Of a stretch of 64,000 nucleotides of DNA, positions 51,032 to 59,800 are shown piece by piece; the stretch's first letter is position 1, and the number at the start of each line of letters is the position of its first letter. The stretch lies in NCBI RefSeq assembly GCF_002214365.1, contig NZ_CP014854.1, positions 558,001-622,000 on the forward strand. Reading direction: 5' to 3'. A program made the position numbers and the translations under genes. Source of the DNA: Thermococcus celer Vu 13 = JCM 8558. Its GTDB lineage: Archaea; Methanobacteriota_B; Thermococci; Thermococcales; Thermococcaceae. The notes under the pieces are model-generated. The model was not told the DNA's origin and ran no database searches. It was given only the letters and a program-made list of their open reading frames with translations.

Positions 51032-52522
51032 ATGGAGAGAAAGCTCTATAGCATGGTTATGGCCCTCACGATCATCATTGTATTCCTCTCAGCGTGCATA
51101 GGGGGCACTCCGAAGGGGGGTTCCCCCACCTCCCCCATTAACCAGACCTCTACCGTAGGCAGGGAGGTTGAGACCTCAAACTCGACAACCCCATCCGGAG
51201 AGGATGTTATGAAGCCGAAACTTAATTTTCCCGAGGGATACTCCGATTTTGGCGGCTGGGAAGAGAAAAAGTTTAAAGCCAGTGGTTACTTTAGGGTCGA
51301 GATGGATGAAAACGGCGTTTACTGGCTCGTTGATCCCGAAGGTTATGCCTTCGTCTCAAAGGGCGTTAATGCCGTCAATTACATGGGTGACTATTCGCCA
51401 GCCATTGGCTACGCTCCCTACTACTCCAACGTTTTGAGGAAGTACGGGGGCATTGATGAGTGGGTTAACTTGACCTCTCGCAGGCTTGTTGAGTGGGGTT
51501 TTAATACCGTTGGGTCTTGGTCATCAAAAGAGTTGTACTACCTGTTTCCCAGCACCCCAGTCCTGGATATTGGGGCAAACTACGGCTTTAACTGGGAACA
51601 TGGAACCATGCCGGACATATTTGGAGAGGATTTTGAGGAATACGTGAGGAAGTTTGTCTATTTCAACATTGAGTCGATGAAGGACAACCCCCTGATAATT
51701 GGATATTTCACCGATAACGAGCTCCGTTGGGGCCCTGATTGGAGATCCGGAAACCATCTGCTGGACGATTTTATAAAGCTTTCACCCGATGCGCCCGGGA
51801 AGAAGGTGGCCGTCGAGGTGCTGGAGGACGTTTTCGACGGGGACATAGGTCGGCTGAATCGGGAGCTAAAAACTGAATACAAGAGTTTTGATGAGCTCTT
51901 GAATTACACCGGAGAGCTTCCATCAACGGAGGTTTTCAACGAAGCCCGGAGGGAATTCGCCAGAAGGTACGCCGAGAGGTATTTCAGTGTGATAACGGGT
52001 GAGATCAGGAAAGTTGATCCGAACCACCTTATTCTGGGGGTGAGGTTTGCGGTTTCTCCTTTCATCAGGCCTCCTGAGGTGGTCTTTGAAGTTGCCGGGA
52101 AATACGTGGATGTCATATCCCTGAACCTCTACAATTTCCAGGTGGCGCCGAAGGATTACCTCGACCGCATCCACGAACTCTCGGGGAAGCCCATAATGAT
52201 AACGGAGTTCTCCTTCAGGGCCATGGATTCAGGTCTTCCAAACACGAAAGGAGCGGGGATAACGGTACAGACCCAGAAGGAAAGAGCTGAATATACAAAG
52301 AGGTTCATAGAGAGCTTGATGGAGCTCCCATATGTGGTTGGCTACCACTGGTTCAAATACGCCGATGAACCTAAGGAAGGAAGGTGGGACGGAGAAAACA
52401 GCAACTACGGGCTCGTAAATATTGAGGATGAACCCTACGAAGAGATGGTGGTTATGTTCAGTGAGCTGAACAGAAACGTTGAAAAACTGCACTCTGAAGG
52501 GAAAACGGAGGGTGAAAAATGA
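51032..52522 (+). CDS. clan GH-A glycoside hydrolase lipoprotein (agarase/GH50-like)
   Basis: 496 residues. Lipoprotein signal with lipobox FLSAC (Cys22), a Ser/Thr-rich linker, then a TIM-barrel hydrolase: GVYWLVDPEGYAFVSKGVNA, WGFNTVGSWSSKELYYLF, the probable acid/base IIGYFTDNELRWG and the probable nucleophile KPIMITEFSFRAMDSGLPN. This arrangement recalls beta-agarase-related GH50-like enzymes of clan GH-A; given the neighbours, the substrate is more likely a beta-glucan. It would act on the outer face of the membrane. Overlaps the next gene by ATGA. Confidence 0.75.
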   Translation: MERKLYSMVMALTIIIVFLSACIGGTPKGGSPTSPINQTSTVGREVETSNSTTPSGEDVMKPKLNFPEGYSDFGGWEEKKFKASGYFRVEMDENGVYWLVDPEGYAFVSKGVNAVNYMGDYSPAIGYAPYYSNVLRKYGGIDEWVNLTSRRLVEWGFNTVGSWSSKELYYLFPSTPVLDIGANYGFNWEHGTMPDIFGEDFEEYVRKFVYFNIESMKDNPLIIGYFTDNELRWGPDWRSGNHLLDDFIKLSPDAPGKKVAVEVLEDVFDGDIGRLNRELKTEYKSFDELLNYTGELPSTEVFNEARREFARRYAERYFSVITGEIRKVDPNHLILGVRFAVSPFIRPPEVVFEVAGKYVDVISLNLYNFQVAPKDYLDRIHELSGKPIMITEFSFRAMDSGLPNTKGAGITVQTQKERAEYTKRFIESLMELPYVVGYHWFKYADEPKEGRWDGENSNYGLVNIEDEPYEEMVVMFSELNRNVEKLHSEGKTEGEK

Positions 52523-54027
52523 AGGAATTTTTCTGGGGCGTTTCACAATCCGCATTCCAGTTTGAGATGGGTGATATCTTCCACAGAAACATAGACACCC
52601 GTAGCGACTGGTGGACGTGGGTCAGGGATCCTATAAACCTGAAAACGGGCCTCGTGAGTGGCGATCTCCCGGAGGAGGGCATCAACAACTACGAACTTTA
52701 CCCACTGGACCATTCCCTCGCCAAAGGTCTCGGCCTTAACGCTTATTCGTTGAGCGTGGAGTGGAGTAGAATCTTTCCGTGTCCGACCTATGGGGTGGAG
52801 GTTGAGTACGAGACGGATGGGAACGGTCTCATCAAGGCGATAAAGATAACTAAGGATCACTTAGAAGAACTCGACAGGATTGCAAACAGGAAGGAAGTGG
52901 AGCATTACAGGGAGGTGCTCTTGAACCTTAAGAAACTGGGGTTTAAGGTCTTCCTGACATTGATACACTACAGCCTTCCCGTATGGCTTCATGACCCGGT
53001 GGAATCCCGCGAGAGAAATCTCGAAAACGAAAATAATGGGTGGGTCAACCAGAGGGCGGTACTGGAGCTGGCCAAGTTCGCGGCTTATATGGCATACCGC
53101 TTCGGTGACCTCATCGACATGTGGGCCACCTTCAACGAGCCGGCAGTGATGGTTGAGCTGGGCTATCTGGCGCCCTATTCCGGTTTCCCCCCAGGTGTGA
53201 GCAATCCCGCAGGGGCAAAGAAGGCGATTATAAACATAGTGAACGCCCATGCGAGAGCTTACGATGCTATAAAACAGTTCTCCGGAAAAGATGCCAGAGT
53301 CGGGATAATAATGAACAACATCCACACCACCTACCCCAAAGACCCCGACGACCCAAGGGATGTTAAGGCGGCAGAGATGAGCAACTTCTTCAACAGCGGC
53401 TTCGTCCTTGAGGCCATAACCAAGGGTAACCTCAACGCTGAATTCGACATGGAAACCATGACAAAAGTGCCCCATCTAAAGGGACTTGACTGGATAGGGA
53501 TGACCTATTATTCGAGGGACGTTGTAACCCATTCTGAGGTTAGATTCAAGGAGATACCGATAACCGCCTTCAAGGGGGTTCCCGGGTACGGGTATTCATG
53601 CCTGCCGAACACACTCTCGGCCGATGGGAGATACGTGAGCGAGCTTGGCTGGGAAGTGTTCCCTGAGGGACTCTACAACAGCCTCGAAGCGGCCTCCGCC
53701 CATGGGTTGCCCATTTACATCATGGAAAACGGGGTAGCGGACTCAAAAGACATCCTGAGGCCGTACTTCATAGCCGCTCACGTAGCTCAAGTTGAGCGAG
53801 CCATTGAGTCAGGCATTGACGTGAGGGGATACTTCCACTGGTCTCTGCTGGACAACTATGAGTGGGGAATGGGGTTTGGGATGCGGTTTGGCCTCTACAA
53901 GGTCGATCTGATAACAAAGGAAAGGATTCCAAGGAAGGAGAGCGTGAACCTTTACCGGGAGATCGTGAAGAATAACGGGCTGACCAGAAGGATTAGAGAG
54001 AACTATCTCGGAGGTGGTAAACCTTGA
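52519..54027 (+). CDS. GH1 beta-glycosidase (beta-mannosidase/beta-glucosidase type)
   Basis: 502 residues, cytoplasmic. Acid/base Glu in WATFNEPAVMVELGYLAPYS, nucleophile Glu in PIYIMENGVADSKDILRP. It is closer to the P. furiosus BmnA (PF1208) beta-mannosidase group (FWGVSQSAFQFEMGD, NIDTRSDWWTWVRD, SKDILRPYFIAAHV) than to CelB, so it may cleave beta-mannosides or short beta-glucosides. In P. furiosus the related gene also lies beside an Opp-type sugar transporter. Coupled to the upstream and downstream genes by 4-nt overlaps. Confidence 0.92.
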   Translation: MKEFFWGVSQSAFQFEMGDIFHRNIDTRSDWWTWVRDPINLKTGLVSGDLPEEGINNYELYPLDHSLAKGLGLNAYSLSVEWSRIFPCPTYGVEVEYETDGNGLIKAIKITKDHLEELDRIANRKEVEHYREVLLNLKKLGFKVFLTLIHYSLPVWLHDPVESRERNLENENNGWVNQRAVLELAKFAAYMAYRFGDLIDMWATFNEPAVMVELGYLAPYSGFPPGVSNPAGAKKAIINIVNAHARAYDAIKQFSGKDARVGIIMNNIHTTYPKDPDDPRDVKAAEMSNFFNSGFVLEAITKGNLNAEFDMETMTKVPHLKGLDWIGMTYYSRDVVTHSEVRFKEIPITAFKGVPGYGYSCLPNTLSADGRYVSELGWEVFPEGLYNSLEAASAHGLPIYIMENGVADSKDILRPYFIAAHVAQVERAIESGIDVRGYFHWSLLDNYEWGMGFGMRFGLYKVDLITKERIPRKESVNLYREIVKNNGLTRRIRENYLGGGKP

Positions 54028-54230
54028 AGACCATAGCGGTTGATGAGGACACCTGGAAGGCCATAAAGAAGCTCAAAAGAAAACTGGATGTTAATTCCTA
54101 TGACACTGTGATTAAGATCCTGCTGAAGAAGTGGCACTCCAGTGAACTGGAAGAAAAGCTTGATGAGATGGGCCTCGATGAGGAGGAGAGCGAAACGGCC
54201 CAAGAGTTGCTGAACATGCTGAAGGGGTAA
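54024..54230 (+). CDS. VapB-like antitoxin
   Basis: 68 residues, TTG start overlapping the GH1 stop; GGAGGTGG upstream. MKTIAVDEDTWKAIKKLKRK then DVNSYDTVIKILLKKWH is the strand-helix-helix of small DNA-binding antitoxins; the acidic C-terminus (ELEEKLDEMGLDEEESET) would bind the toxin. Followed 12 nt later by a PIN-domain gene, the usual antitoxin-toxin order. Confidence 0.75.
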   Translation: MKTIAVDEDTWKAIKKLKRKLDVNSYDTVIKILLKKWHSSELEEKLDEMGLDEEESETAQELLNMLKG

Positions 54231-54242
54231 GGAGTTGATGTT

Positions 54243-54716
54243 ATGGTAGTGTCAGAAAAGATAATGTTCGACAGTTCCGTCCTTTTGAAAATACACACAA
54301 AGAAGAACAGCCCCCTGCTTGAGATGGTACTGCTAAAATTCGAGCCGTTAGTCTCTGAAATCACCCTCTACGAGTACCTTTCCACGAAAGCCGCCCTTGG
54401 AAAGGACCCTTACAAGCAGCTTCTGATACTGAAAGAGATGTACCAGATACTCCCGCTGGATGAGAAGATAATAGTTAAAGCCAGTGTGATAACAGGGAAA
54501 CTCCTGAGGAAGAGGGTGAAACTCCACACAAACGATGTTCTTGTCGGCGTGACGGCAATAGTCCATGACGCCCTGCTCGTGGTCGATGAGCCCGGGAGAT
54601 ATAAGCCGCTGAGGAAGTACGGGCTCGATTTAATAGATTTTAACAGTTTTGCCCGGGAAATGGAGCATCTTGCAGAGGACTTTACAGAATCCAAAGAGAC
54701 TCAGGGGGTGTACTGA
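54243..54716 (+). CDS. VapC-like PIN-domain ribonuclease toxin
   Basis: 157 residues with the four acidic PIN residues: IMFDSSVLL (D10), EITLYEYL (E44), LHTNDVLVGVTAIV (D98) and LLVVDEPGRY (D115). PIN toxins cut RNA (tRNA, rRNA or mRNA) in a Mg-dependent way. It is located inside the glucan operon between the GH1 and laminarinase genes, on the same strand and with operon spacing. All four residues survive, so it is probably functional. Confidence 0.82.
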   Translation: MVVSEKIMFDSSVLLKIHTKKNSPLLEMVLLKFEPLVSEITLYEYLSTKAALGKDPYKQLLILKEMYQILPLDEKIIVKASVITGKLLRKRVKLHTNDVLVGVTAIVHDALLVVDEPGRYKPLRKYGLDLIDFNSFAREMEHLAEDFTESKETQGVY

Positions 54717-54718
54717 CT

Positions 54719-55690
54719 ATGAATAAAAGAACCGTGGCACTTTCGATGGTCTTAATGTTGTTGATGACCGTGGTGGCGGGTTGCATAACATCTCCCCAGT
54801 CCCAATCAACATCAACGATGGAACCTTCCCAGACCGGAACCTCGATAACTCAAACATCCTCCCAGGTTCAGAACACGACTGAAACAACCCCGGTAGAGGA
54901 AGTTCCCCAAGTCCTGCATGAGGGCAACAGGACGTGGGAGCTGATATGGCACGATGAGTTCAACGGGAATGCAGTAAACGAGGAATACTGGACCTTTGAG
55001 ATAGGAAACGGTCAGGCCTACGGAGTACCCGGCTGGGGAAACAACGAGCTTGAATACTACACCCCGAACAACACGGTGATAGAAAATGGTGTGCTCGTGA
55101 TAGAGGCAAGGAAAGAATGGGTAACCGACCAGTACGGCACCTACATGTACACTTCCTCCAGAATGAAGACCGAAGGAAAAGTCGAGTTCGAACCTCCGGT
55201 GAGAATAGAAGCAAGGATGAAGTTTCCCAAGGGCAAGGGGCTCTGGCCGGCCTTTTGGTTGCTGGGAGCGAACATTGGAGAGGTTGGATGGCCCCAGTGC
55301 GGGGAGATAGACATAATGGAGTTTCTCGGTCATGAACTCAAAACAGTGCACGGAACGATCCACGGGCCCGGGTATTCTGGTTCTAAGGGGATAACCAAGA
55401 GCTACACTCTACCGGAGGGGGTTCCGGATTTCACGGAGGATTTCCACGTCTTTGCCATTGACTGGTTCCCGGACAGGATAGAATGGTACGTTGATGGGCA
55501 TCTCTACCACGTGGTGACGAGGAAACAGGTTGAGGATATGGGGCATGAATGGGTCTTCGATGGGCCCTTCTACATCATACTCAACCTCGCCGTTGGCGGG
55601 AACTGGCCCGGTAGGCCGACCGCCACCACCAAATTCCCCGCGAGGATGTACGTTGACTACGTTAGGGTTTACAGGCTGGTTGAGGGGTGA
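54719..55690 (+). CDS. lamA: GH16 endo-beta-1,3-glucanase (laminarinase) lipoprotein
   Basis: 323 residues. Lipobox VVAGC (Cys22) and a Ser/Thr-rich linker, then the GH16 domain: WELIWHDEFNGNAVNEEYW, RIEARMKFPKGKGLWPAFW, catalytic GEIDIMEFLG (nucleophile and acid/base Glu), VHGTIHGPGYSG, FAIDWFPDRIEWYVDG and the C-terminal YVDYVRVYR. It matches P. furiosus LamA in layout. Anchored outside the cell, it would cut laminarin-type beta-1,3-glucans to oligosaccharides for the ABC transporter. Confidence 0.95.
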   Translation: MNKRTVALSMVLMLLMTVVAGCITSPQSQSTSTMEPSQTGTSITQTSSQVQNTTETTPVEEVPQVLHEGNRTWELIWHDEFNGNAVNEEYWTFEIGNGQAYGVPGWGNNELEYYTPNNTVIENGVLVIEARKEWVTDQYGTYMYTSSRMKTEGKVEFEPPVRIEARMKFPKGKGLWPAFWLLGANIGEVGWPQCGEIDIMEFLGHELKTVHGTIHGPGYSGSKGITKSYTLPEGVPDFTEDFHVFAIDWFPDRIEWYVDGHLYHVVTRKQVEDMGHEWVFDGPFYIILNLAVGGNWPGRPTATTKFPARMYVDYVRVYRLVEG

Positions 55691-55695
55691 AGGCC

Positions 55696-58600
55696 ATGAA
55701 GCCCGGGAACTTTGATGAAGAGGGTAGATTCGTGATGGAGAACTACAACTCCTCAAGGCCCTTCGCAAGCTTTTTACCGGGCATAGGGGGTAAAAAGAGC
55801 ATCCCCATGTGGGTTTTCTACGTCAACAGGGCCCAGTGCGTCACCTCTTTTGGCATAAGCGACAAGGATCACGCCATAATGGAGTTCAACTCGGCGGTCA
55901 AAGCCTATCAGTCCGTGAGGACTCTGGGTTTTAGGACGTTCATAAAACTTCCCTCTGAAGGAGTTTTTTACGAGCCCTTCACTCTTCAAGAGAGCGAAAA
56001 GGTTATCCAGAGGATGTACATCGGTAGAAACGAGCTTGAGATAGAGGAAATCAACGAAGAGCTCGGTCTGAAGATAAACGTCCTCTACTACACGATACCG
56101 AACGAAAGAATCTCCGCACTGGTCAGGAGGACCACGATTAAAAACATCTCCGGATTAACCAGAGAGCTCGAGATGCTCGACGGGATGCCCATTGTGGTTC
56201 CTTATGGCACAAACGACTTCGTGCTGAAGAACATCCTGACGACGATAAAGGCATGGATGGAAGTCTACAACCTCGAAAACAACATGCCCTTCTTCAAGCT
56301 CAAATCCTCAACCGAGGACGTTCCAAAGGTTGAGGAGCTCACCGAGGGCACTTTTTACATAACGTTCGTGAAGAAAGGCGGAAAGAGCCGGCTGGTCAGG
56401 CCGATAGTTGACCCTGAAATCGTCTTTGGGCCCGACACCTCCTACCTAAGACCGGAGGAGTTCATCAAAAAGCCCTTGTCCGATCTCACCGAAGCCGAAC
56501 AGGCAACGTTCAACAAAATCCCCTCAGCCTTCACGCCGCTTAAAATCGACCTCAGCCCGGGTGAAGAGGTGACGATATACTCCGTGATAGGTTTCGCCCC
56601 CCACATCTCCCTCCTGGATGAATATTCCCGCAAGTTCGCGGACGAGGAATACCTGAGAAGAAAATACGAGGAAGCCCAGGAAGTGATAGAGGAAATCGTG
56701 GAGGATATCCACACGGAAACCTCTTCCAGACTTTTTGACGAGTATTCCAAGCAGTGCTACCTTGACAACGTCCTCAGGGGAGGTTATCCCCTCATCATGG
56801 AGTCATCAAAGCCACTGGTTTATTACATCTACCTGAGGAGGCACGGTGACCAGGAGAGGGACTACAATTACTTTGTGCTGACGCCTGAGTACTACTCGAG
56901 CGGCAACGGCAGCTACCGTGATGTCAACCAGAACAGAAGGGAGGACGTTTTCTTCCATCCCGGGGTAAAGGAGTACGACGTTAAGTTCTTCGTGAGCCTG
57001 ATACAGGCCGACGGTTACAACCCGCTTTTAATAAACGGCGTAAGGTACCGTCTGAAGGACTCCCCGGAGTTTTTGGATCGTCTCGTGGATAAGAGCGAGG
57101 AGCTGAGGGAGTTCCTTAAGGAACCATTTACCCCTGGAAAGCTGATAATGTTCATGGAGGAGAAGGGCATAAACCTGAAGGTTTCGGAGGAGAAGTTTTT
57201 CGAAGAACTCCTTGGACACTGCGAGGAGGAGGTCATCGCGGAGCACGGGGAAGGGTACTGGTGTGACCACTGGACCTACAACCTCGACCTCATCGAGAGC
57301 TACCTCGGGGTGTACCCGGAAAACAAGAGGAAACTCTTCTTCGAAGACCATGATTACACTTACTACGACAATTACATGGTGGTCCTTCCGAGGGGCAAGA
57401 GATACGTGGTTGAAAAGGGGAGGGTCAGGCAGTACAACTCACTGGCCCCGGATGAGGAAAAGAGGGCTCTGATAGAGTCCAGAAATGAACCCAAACACCT
57501 CATGAGGACCAAAAAAGGTAAAGGGGAGATTTACAGGACCAACCTCGCAACAAAACTCCTCAACCTTGCCCTGATAAAGTTCGCCACCCTCGACCCTGAG
57601 GGAATAGGAATAGAGATGGAGGCAGGAAAACCGGGGTGGTACGATGCCCTCAACGGGCTCCCGGGGCTCTTCGGCTCGTCGGTAGGGGAAAGCGTCGAGC
57701 TCGTGAGGCTCCTTAACCTGCTCATGGGCGTATTTCAGGAATTCCCGGAGGAGACCCTCAGGGTTCCCGAGGAAGTCTGGTGGCTTTTCAGAGAGGAGCT
57801 CAGACTCGTTGGGGAGTATCTTGAGAGAGGAGATCCTGGGAGGGATCATTGGCTTTGGAATGCCCTCTCCACTCTGAGGGAGGAGTACAGGGAGAGGACA
57901 AGGCTGGGATTCGAGGGCTCGGAGGTTGAAGTCAGGGCGGGTGACCTCCTCGATGGGCTGAGAACCCTGAGGGAAAAACTGATGGGGAAGCTCGAAGAGG
58001 TCATCAAAGAGAACAATGGACTGATGCCGATGTATTTCTACTACGAGCCCATTGAATGGGAAATCGGTGAAGACAGTGAAGTGAGAATCCTCAGGTTCAG
58101 GAGAAAGGGAATGCCGCTCTTTTTGGAGGGCATCGTCAAACAGTTCAGGCTATTCAGGGAAGACAAAGGCTACCTCAAGGAGCTCTATAAAAAAGTTAAG
58201 GAGAGTGACCTTTACGACAGGAAGCTAAAAATGTACAAGCTCAACTCCTCCCTGAAGGATCAGCCGATTGAGATAGGGAGGGCAAAGGCCTTCCCCCCCG
58301 GCTGGCTGGAGAACGAGTCCATCTGGCTCCACATGGAATACAAGTACATGCTCGAGCTCATAAAGAGCGGTCTGTTCGAGGAGTTCTACGAGGACTTCAG
58401 GAACGTCATCGTGGCCTTCCTTGACCCCCAGATTTATGGAAGGAGCCCGCTCGAGAACTCGTCCTTTATAGTCAGCAGCGCCTACCCGGATGAGAAGCTC
58501 CACGGGGGCGGCTTTGTTGCAAGGCTAACCGGGGCAAACGCCGAATTCCTGAGCATGTGGAAAATTATGTTCATCGGTAAGGGGCCCTTCAGGCTGGAAA

Positions 58601-58890
58601 ACGGCGAAATAGCGCTCGTCTTTAGCCCGACCCTTCCGGGGTGGCTTTTTGATGAGGAGGGCAGGGTGGCGTTTAACCTGTTCGGGAGGGTCAGGGTCGT
58701 TTATCACAACCCCTCCCGGAGGAACACCTGGGAGATGCCGCTCGAGGAGTCAACCGTGGTGATTGACACCGGGAAGGAGAAGATAACGGTGGAGGGCAAC
58801 AAAATCAAAGGAAAATACGCCGAGATGGTAAGATCCGGTGACGTTAGGAGGATCGATGTGTATTTCCCTGGAGAGGAGGTGGAAAAATGA
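55696..58890 (+). CDS. large GH94/GH161-type protein, probable beta-1,3-glucan phosphorylase
   Basis: 1064 residues, no signal peptide, so cytoplasmic. The barrel region has the phosphorylase-like stretch AGKPGWYDALNGLPGLFGSS and YWCDHWTYNLDLIESYLGVY. The N-terminal third is beta-rich (VFYVNRAQCVTSFGISDKDH, LVRRTTIKNISGLTRELEML), as in the supersandwich domain of GH94. The size exceeds GH94 (about 800) and fits GH161, the beta-1,3-oligoglucan phosphorylases described in Thermosipho and others. With laminarinase next door, phosphorolysis of imported laminari-oligosaccharides to glucose-1-phosphate is a good inference. ATG 55696 is preferred over GTG 55687. Confidence 0.75.
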   Translation: MKPGNFDEEGRFVMENYNSSRPFASFLPGIGGKKSIPMWVFYVNRAQCVTSFGISDKDHAIMEFNSAVKAYQSVRTLGFRTFIKLPSEGVFYEPFTLQESEKVIQRMYIGRNELEIEEINEELGLKINVLYYTIPNERISALVRRTTIKNISGLTRELEMLDGMPIVVPYGTNDFVLKNILTTIKAWMEVYNLENNMPFFKLKSSTEDVPKVEELTEGTFYITFVKKGGKSRLVRPIVDPEIVFGPDTSYLRPEEFIKKPLSDLTEAEQATFNKIPSAFTPLKIDLSPGEEVTIYSVIGFAPHISLLDEYSRKFADEEYLRRKYEEAQEVIEEIVEDIHTETSSRLFDEYSKQCYLDNVLRGGYPLIMESSKPLVYYIYLRRHGDQERDYNYFVLTPEYYSSGNGSYRDVNQNRREDVFFHPGVKEYDVKFFVSLIQADGYNPLLINGVRYRLKDSPEFLDRLVDKSEELREFLKEPFTPGKLIMFMEEKGINLKVSEEKFFEELLGHCEEEVIAEHGEGYWCDHWTYNLDLIESYLGVYPENKRKLFFEDHDYTYYDNYMVVLPRGKRYVVEKGRVRQYNSLAPDEEKRALIESRNEPKHLMRTKKGKGEIYRTNLATKLLNLALIKFATLDPEGIGIEMEAGKPGWYDALNGLPGLFGSSVGESVELVRLLNLLMGVFQEFPEETLRVPEEVWWLFREELRLVGEYLERGDPGRDHWLWNALSTLREEYRERTRLGFEGSEVEVRAGDLLDGLRTLREKLMGKLEEVIKENNGLMPMYFYYEPIEWEIGEDSEVRILRFRRKGMPLFLEGIVKQFRLFREDKGYLKELYKKVKESDLYDRKLKMYKLNSSLKDQPIEIGRAKAFPPGWLENESIWLHMEYKYMLELIKSGLFEEFYEDFRNVIVAFLDPQIYGRSPLENSSFIVSSAYPDEKLHGGGFVARLTGANAEFLSMWKIMFIGKGPFRLENGEIALVFSPTLPGWLFDEEGRVAFNLFGRVRVVYHNPSRRNTWEMPLEESTVVIDTGKEKITVEGNKIKGKYAEMVRSGDVRRIDVYFPGEEVEK

Positions 58891-59579
58891 AGGTTGCCGT
58901 CGTTACCGGGGCCTCGAGGGGGATAGGTGAAGCCATAGCCCGGGCCCTGGCGGAGGAAGGCTACGCCCTCGCCATTGGGGCGAGGAGCGTTGAGAGACTC
59001 AAAAAACTGGCGGAAGAGCTTGGAGGGGAGGTCTTCTACCACCACTTAGACGTCTCCAGGCCGGAGAGCGTCGAAGAGTTCGCAAACAAAACCATAGAAC
59101 GCTTTGGGAAGGTGGACGTGGTCGTGGCGAACGCCGGGCTTGGGTACTTTGGCAGACTCGAGGAGCTCGGGGAAGAGGAGTTCCACGAGATGATAGAGGT
59201 CAACCTGCTCGGGATGTGGAGGACGATCAAAGCCTTTCTCAGGAACCTGAAGGAGACCAACGGGGTCGTTGTGGCGGTTACCTCCGACGTCTCTGCAAGG
59301 CTATTGCCCTACGGGGGCGGCTACACGGCCACCAAGTGGGCAGCCAGAGCCCTCGTAAAGACCTTCCAGATCGAGAACCCCGACGTAAGGTTCTTTGAGT
59401 TGAGGCCCGGGGCAGTGGATACCTACTTCGGCGGAAGCAAACCGGGTAAGCCAAAGGAGAAGGGCTTCCTCAAGCCGGAGGAGGTTGCCGAGGCCGTGAA
59501 GTACCTCCTGAGGCTTCCAAAGGACGTAAGAGTCGAGGAGCTCATGCTCCGTTCGATGTATCAGAAGCCGGAGTACTGA
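58887..59579 (+). CDS. short-chain dehydrogenase/reductase
   Basis: 230 residues, classical SDR. NAD(P) motif VTGASRGIGEAIARALAEEG, VVVANAGLGYFG, catalytic Ser (TSDVSARLLP), YTATKWAARALVKTF (YxxxK as Tyr-Thr-Ala-Thr-Lys) and the RPGAVDT turn. P. furiosus has an SDR alcohol dehydrogenase gene (adhA) between celB and lamA, so an SDR in this setting is conserved. The reaction may reduce a sugar-derived carbonyl or alcohol. Overlaps the phosphorylase gene by ATGA; last gene of the operon. Confidence 0.92.
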   Translation: MKVAVVTGASRGIGEAIARALAEEGYALAIGARSVERLKKLAEELGGEVFYHHLDVSRPESVEEFANKTIERFGKVDVVVANAGLGYFGRLEELGEEEFHEMIEVNLLGMWRTIKAFLRNLKETNGVVVAVTSDVSARLLPYGGGYTATKWAARALVKTFQIENPDVRFFELRPGAVDTYFGGSKPGKPKEKGFLKPEEVAEAVKYLLRLPKDVRVEELMLRSMYQKPEY

Positions 59580-59583
59580 GCCC

Positions 59584-59599
59584 CGTTCTTTTTTTATTT
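59584..59599 (+). terminator. T-rich terminator of the glucan operon
   Basis: A T7 run (59589-59595) followed by ATTTG lies 5-20 nt after the SDR stop codon, a typical archaeal oligo-T terminator at the end of the rightward operon. Confidence 0.5.
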
Positions 59600-59800
59600 G
59601 AACAACAATTCACGCCCAGTTGGCCAAAAATTAATTCTGGAGCATCCTCAGGTATCGACGATTCTCGCGTTATCTTCGGCGCTCCGGGGTGTCGATGCCG
59701 TCCAGTTGTGTATCTGGCCCCAACTGGCCCGCTAATGCAGGGCAACATTTATAAGGACTTCAACCCTCCAAAATTTGAATAATGACTGGAGGCGATGGTA

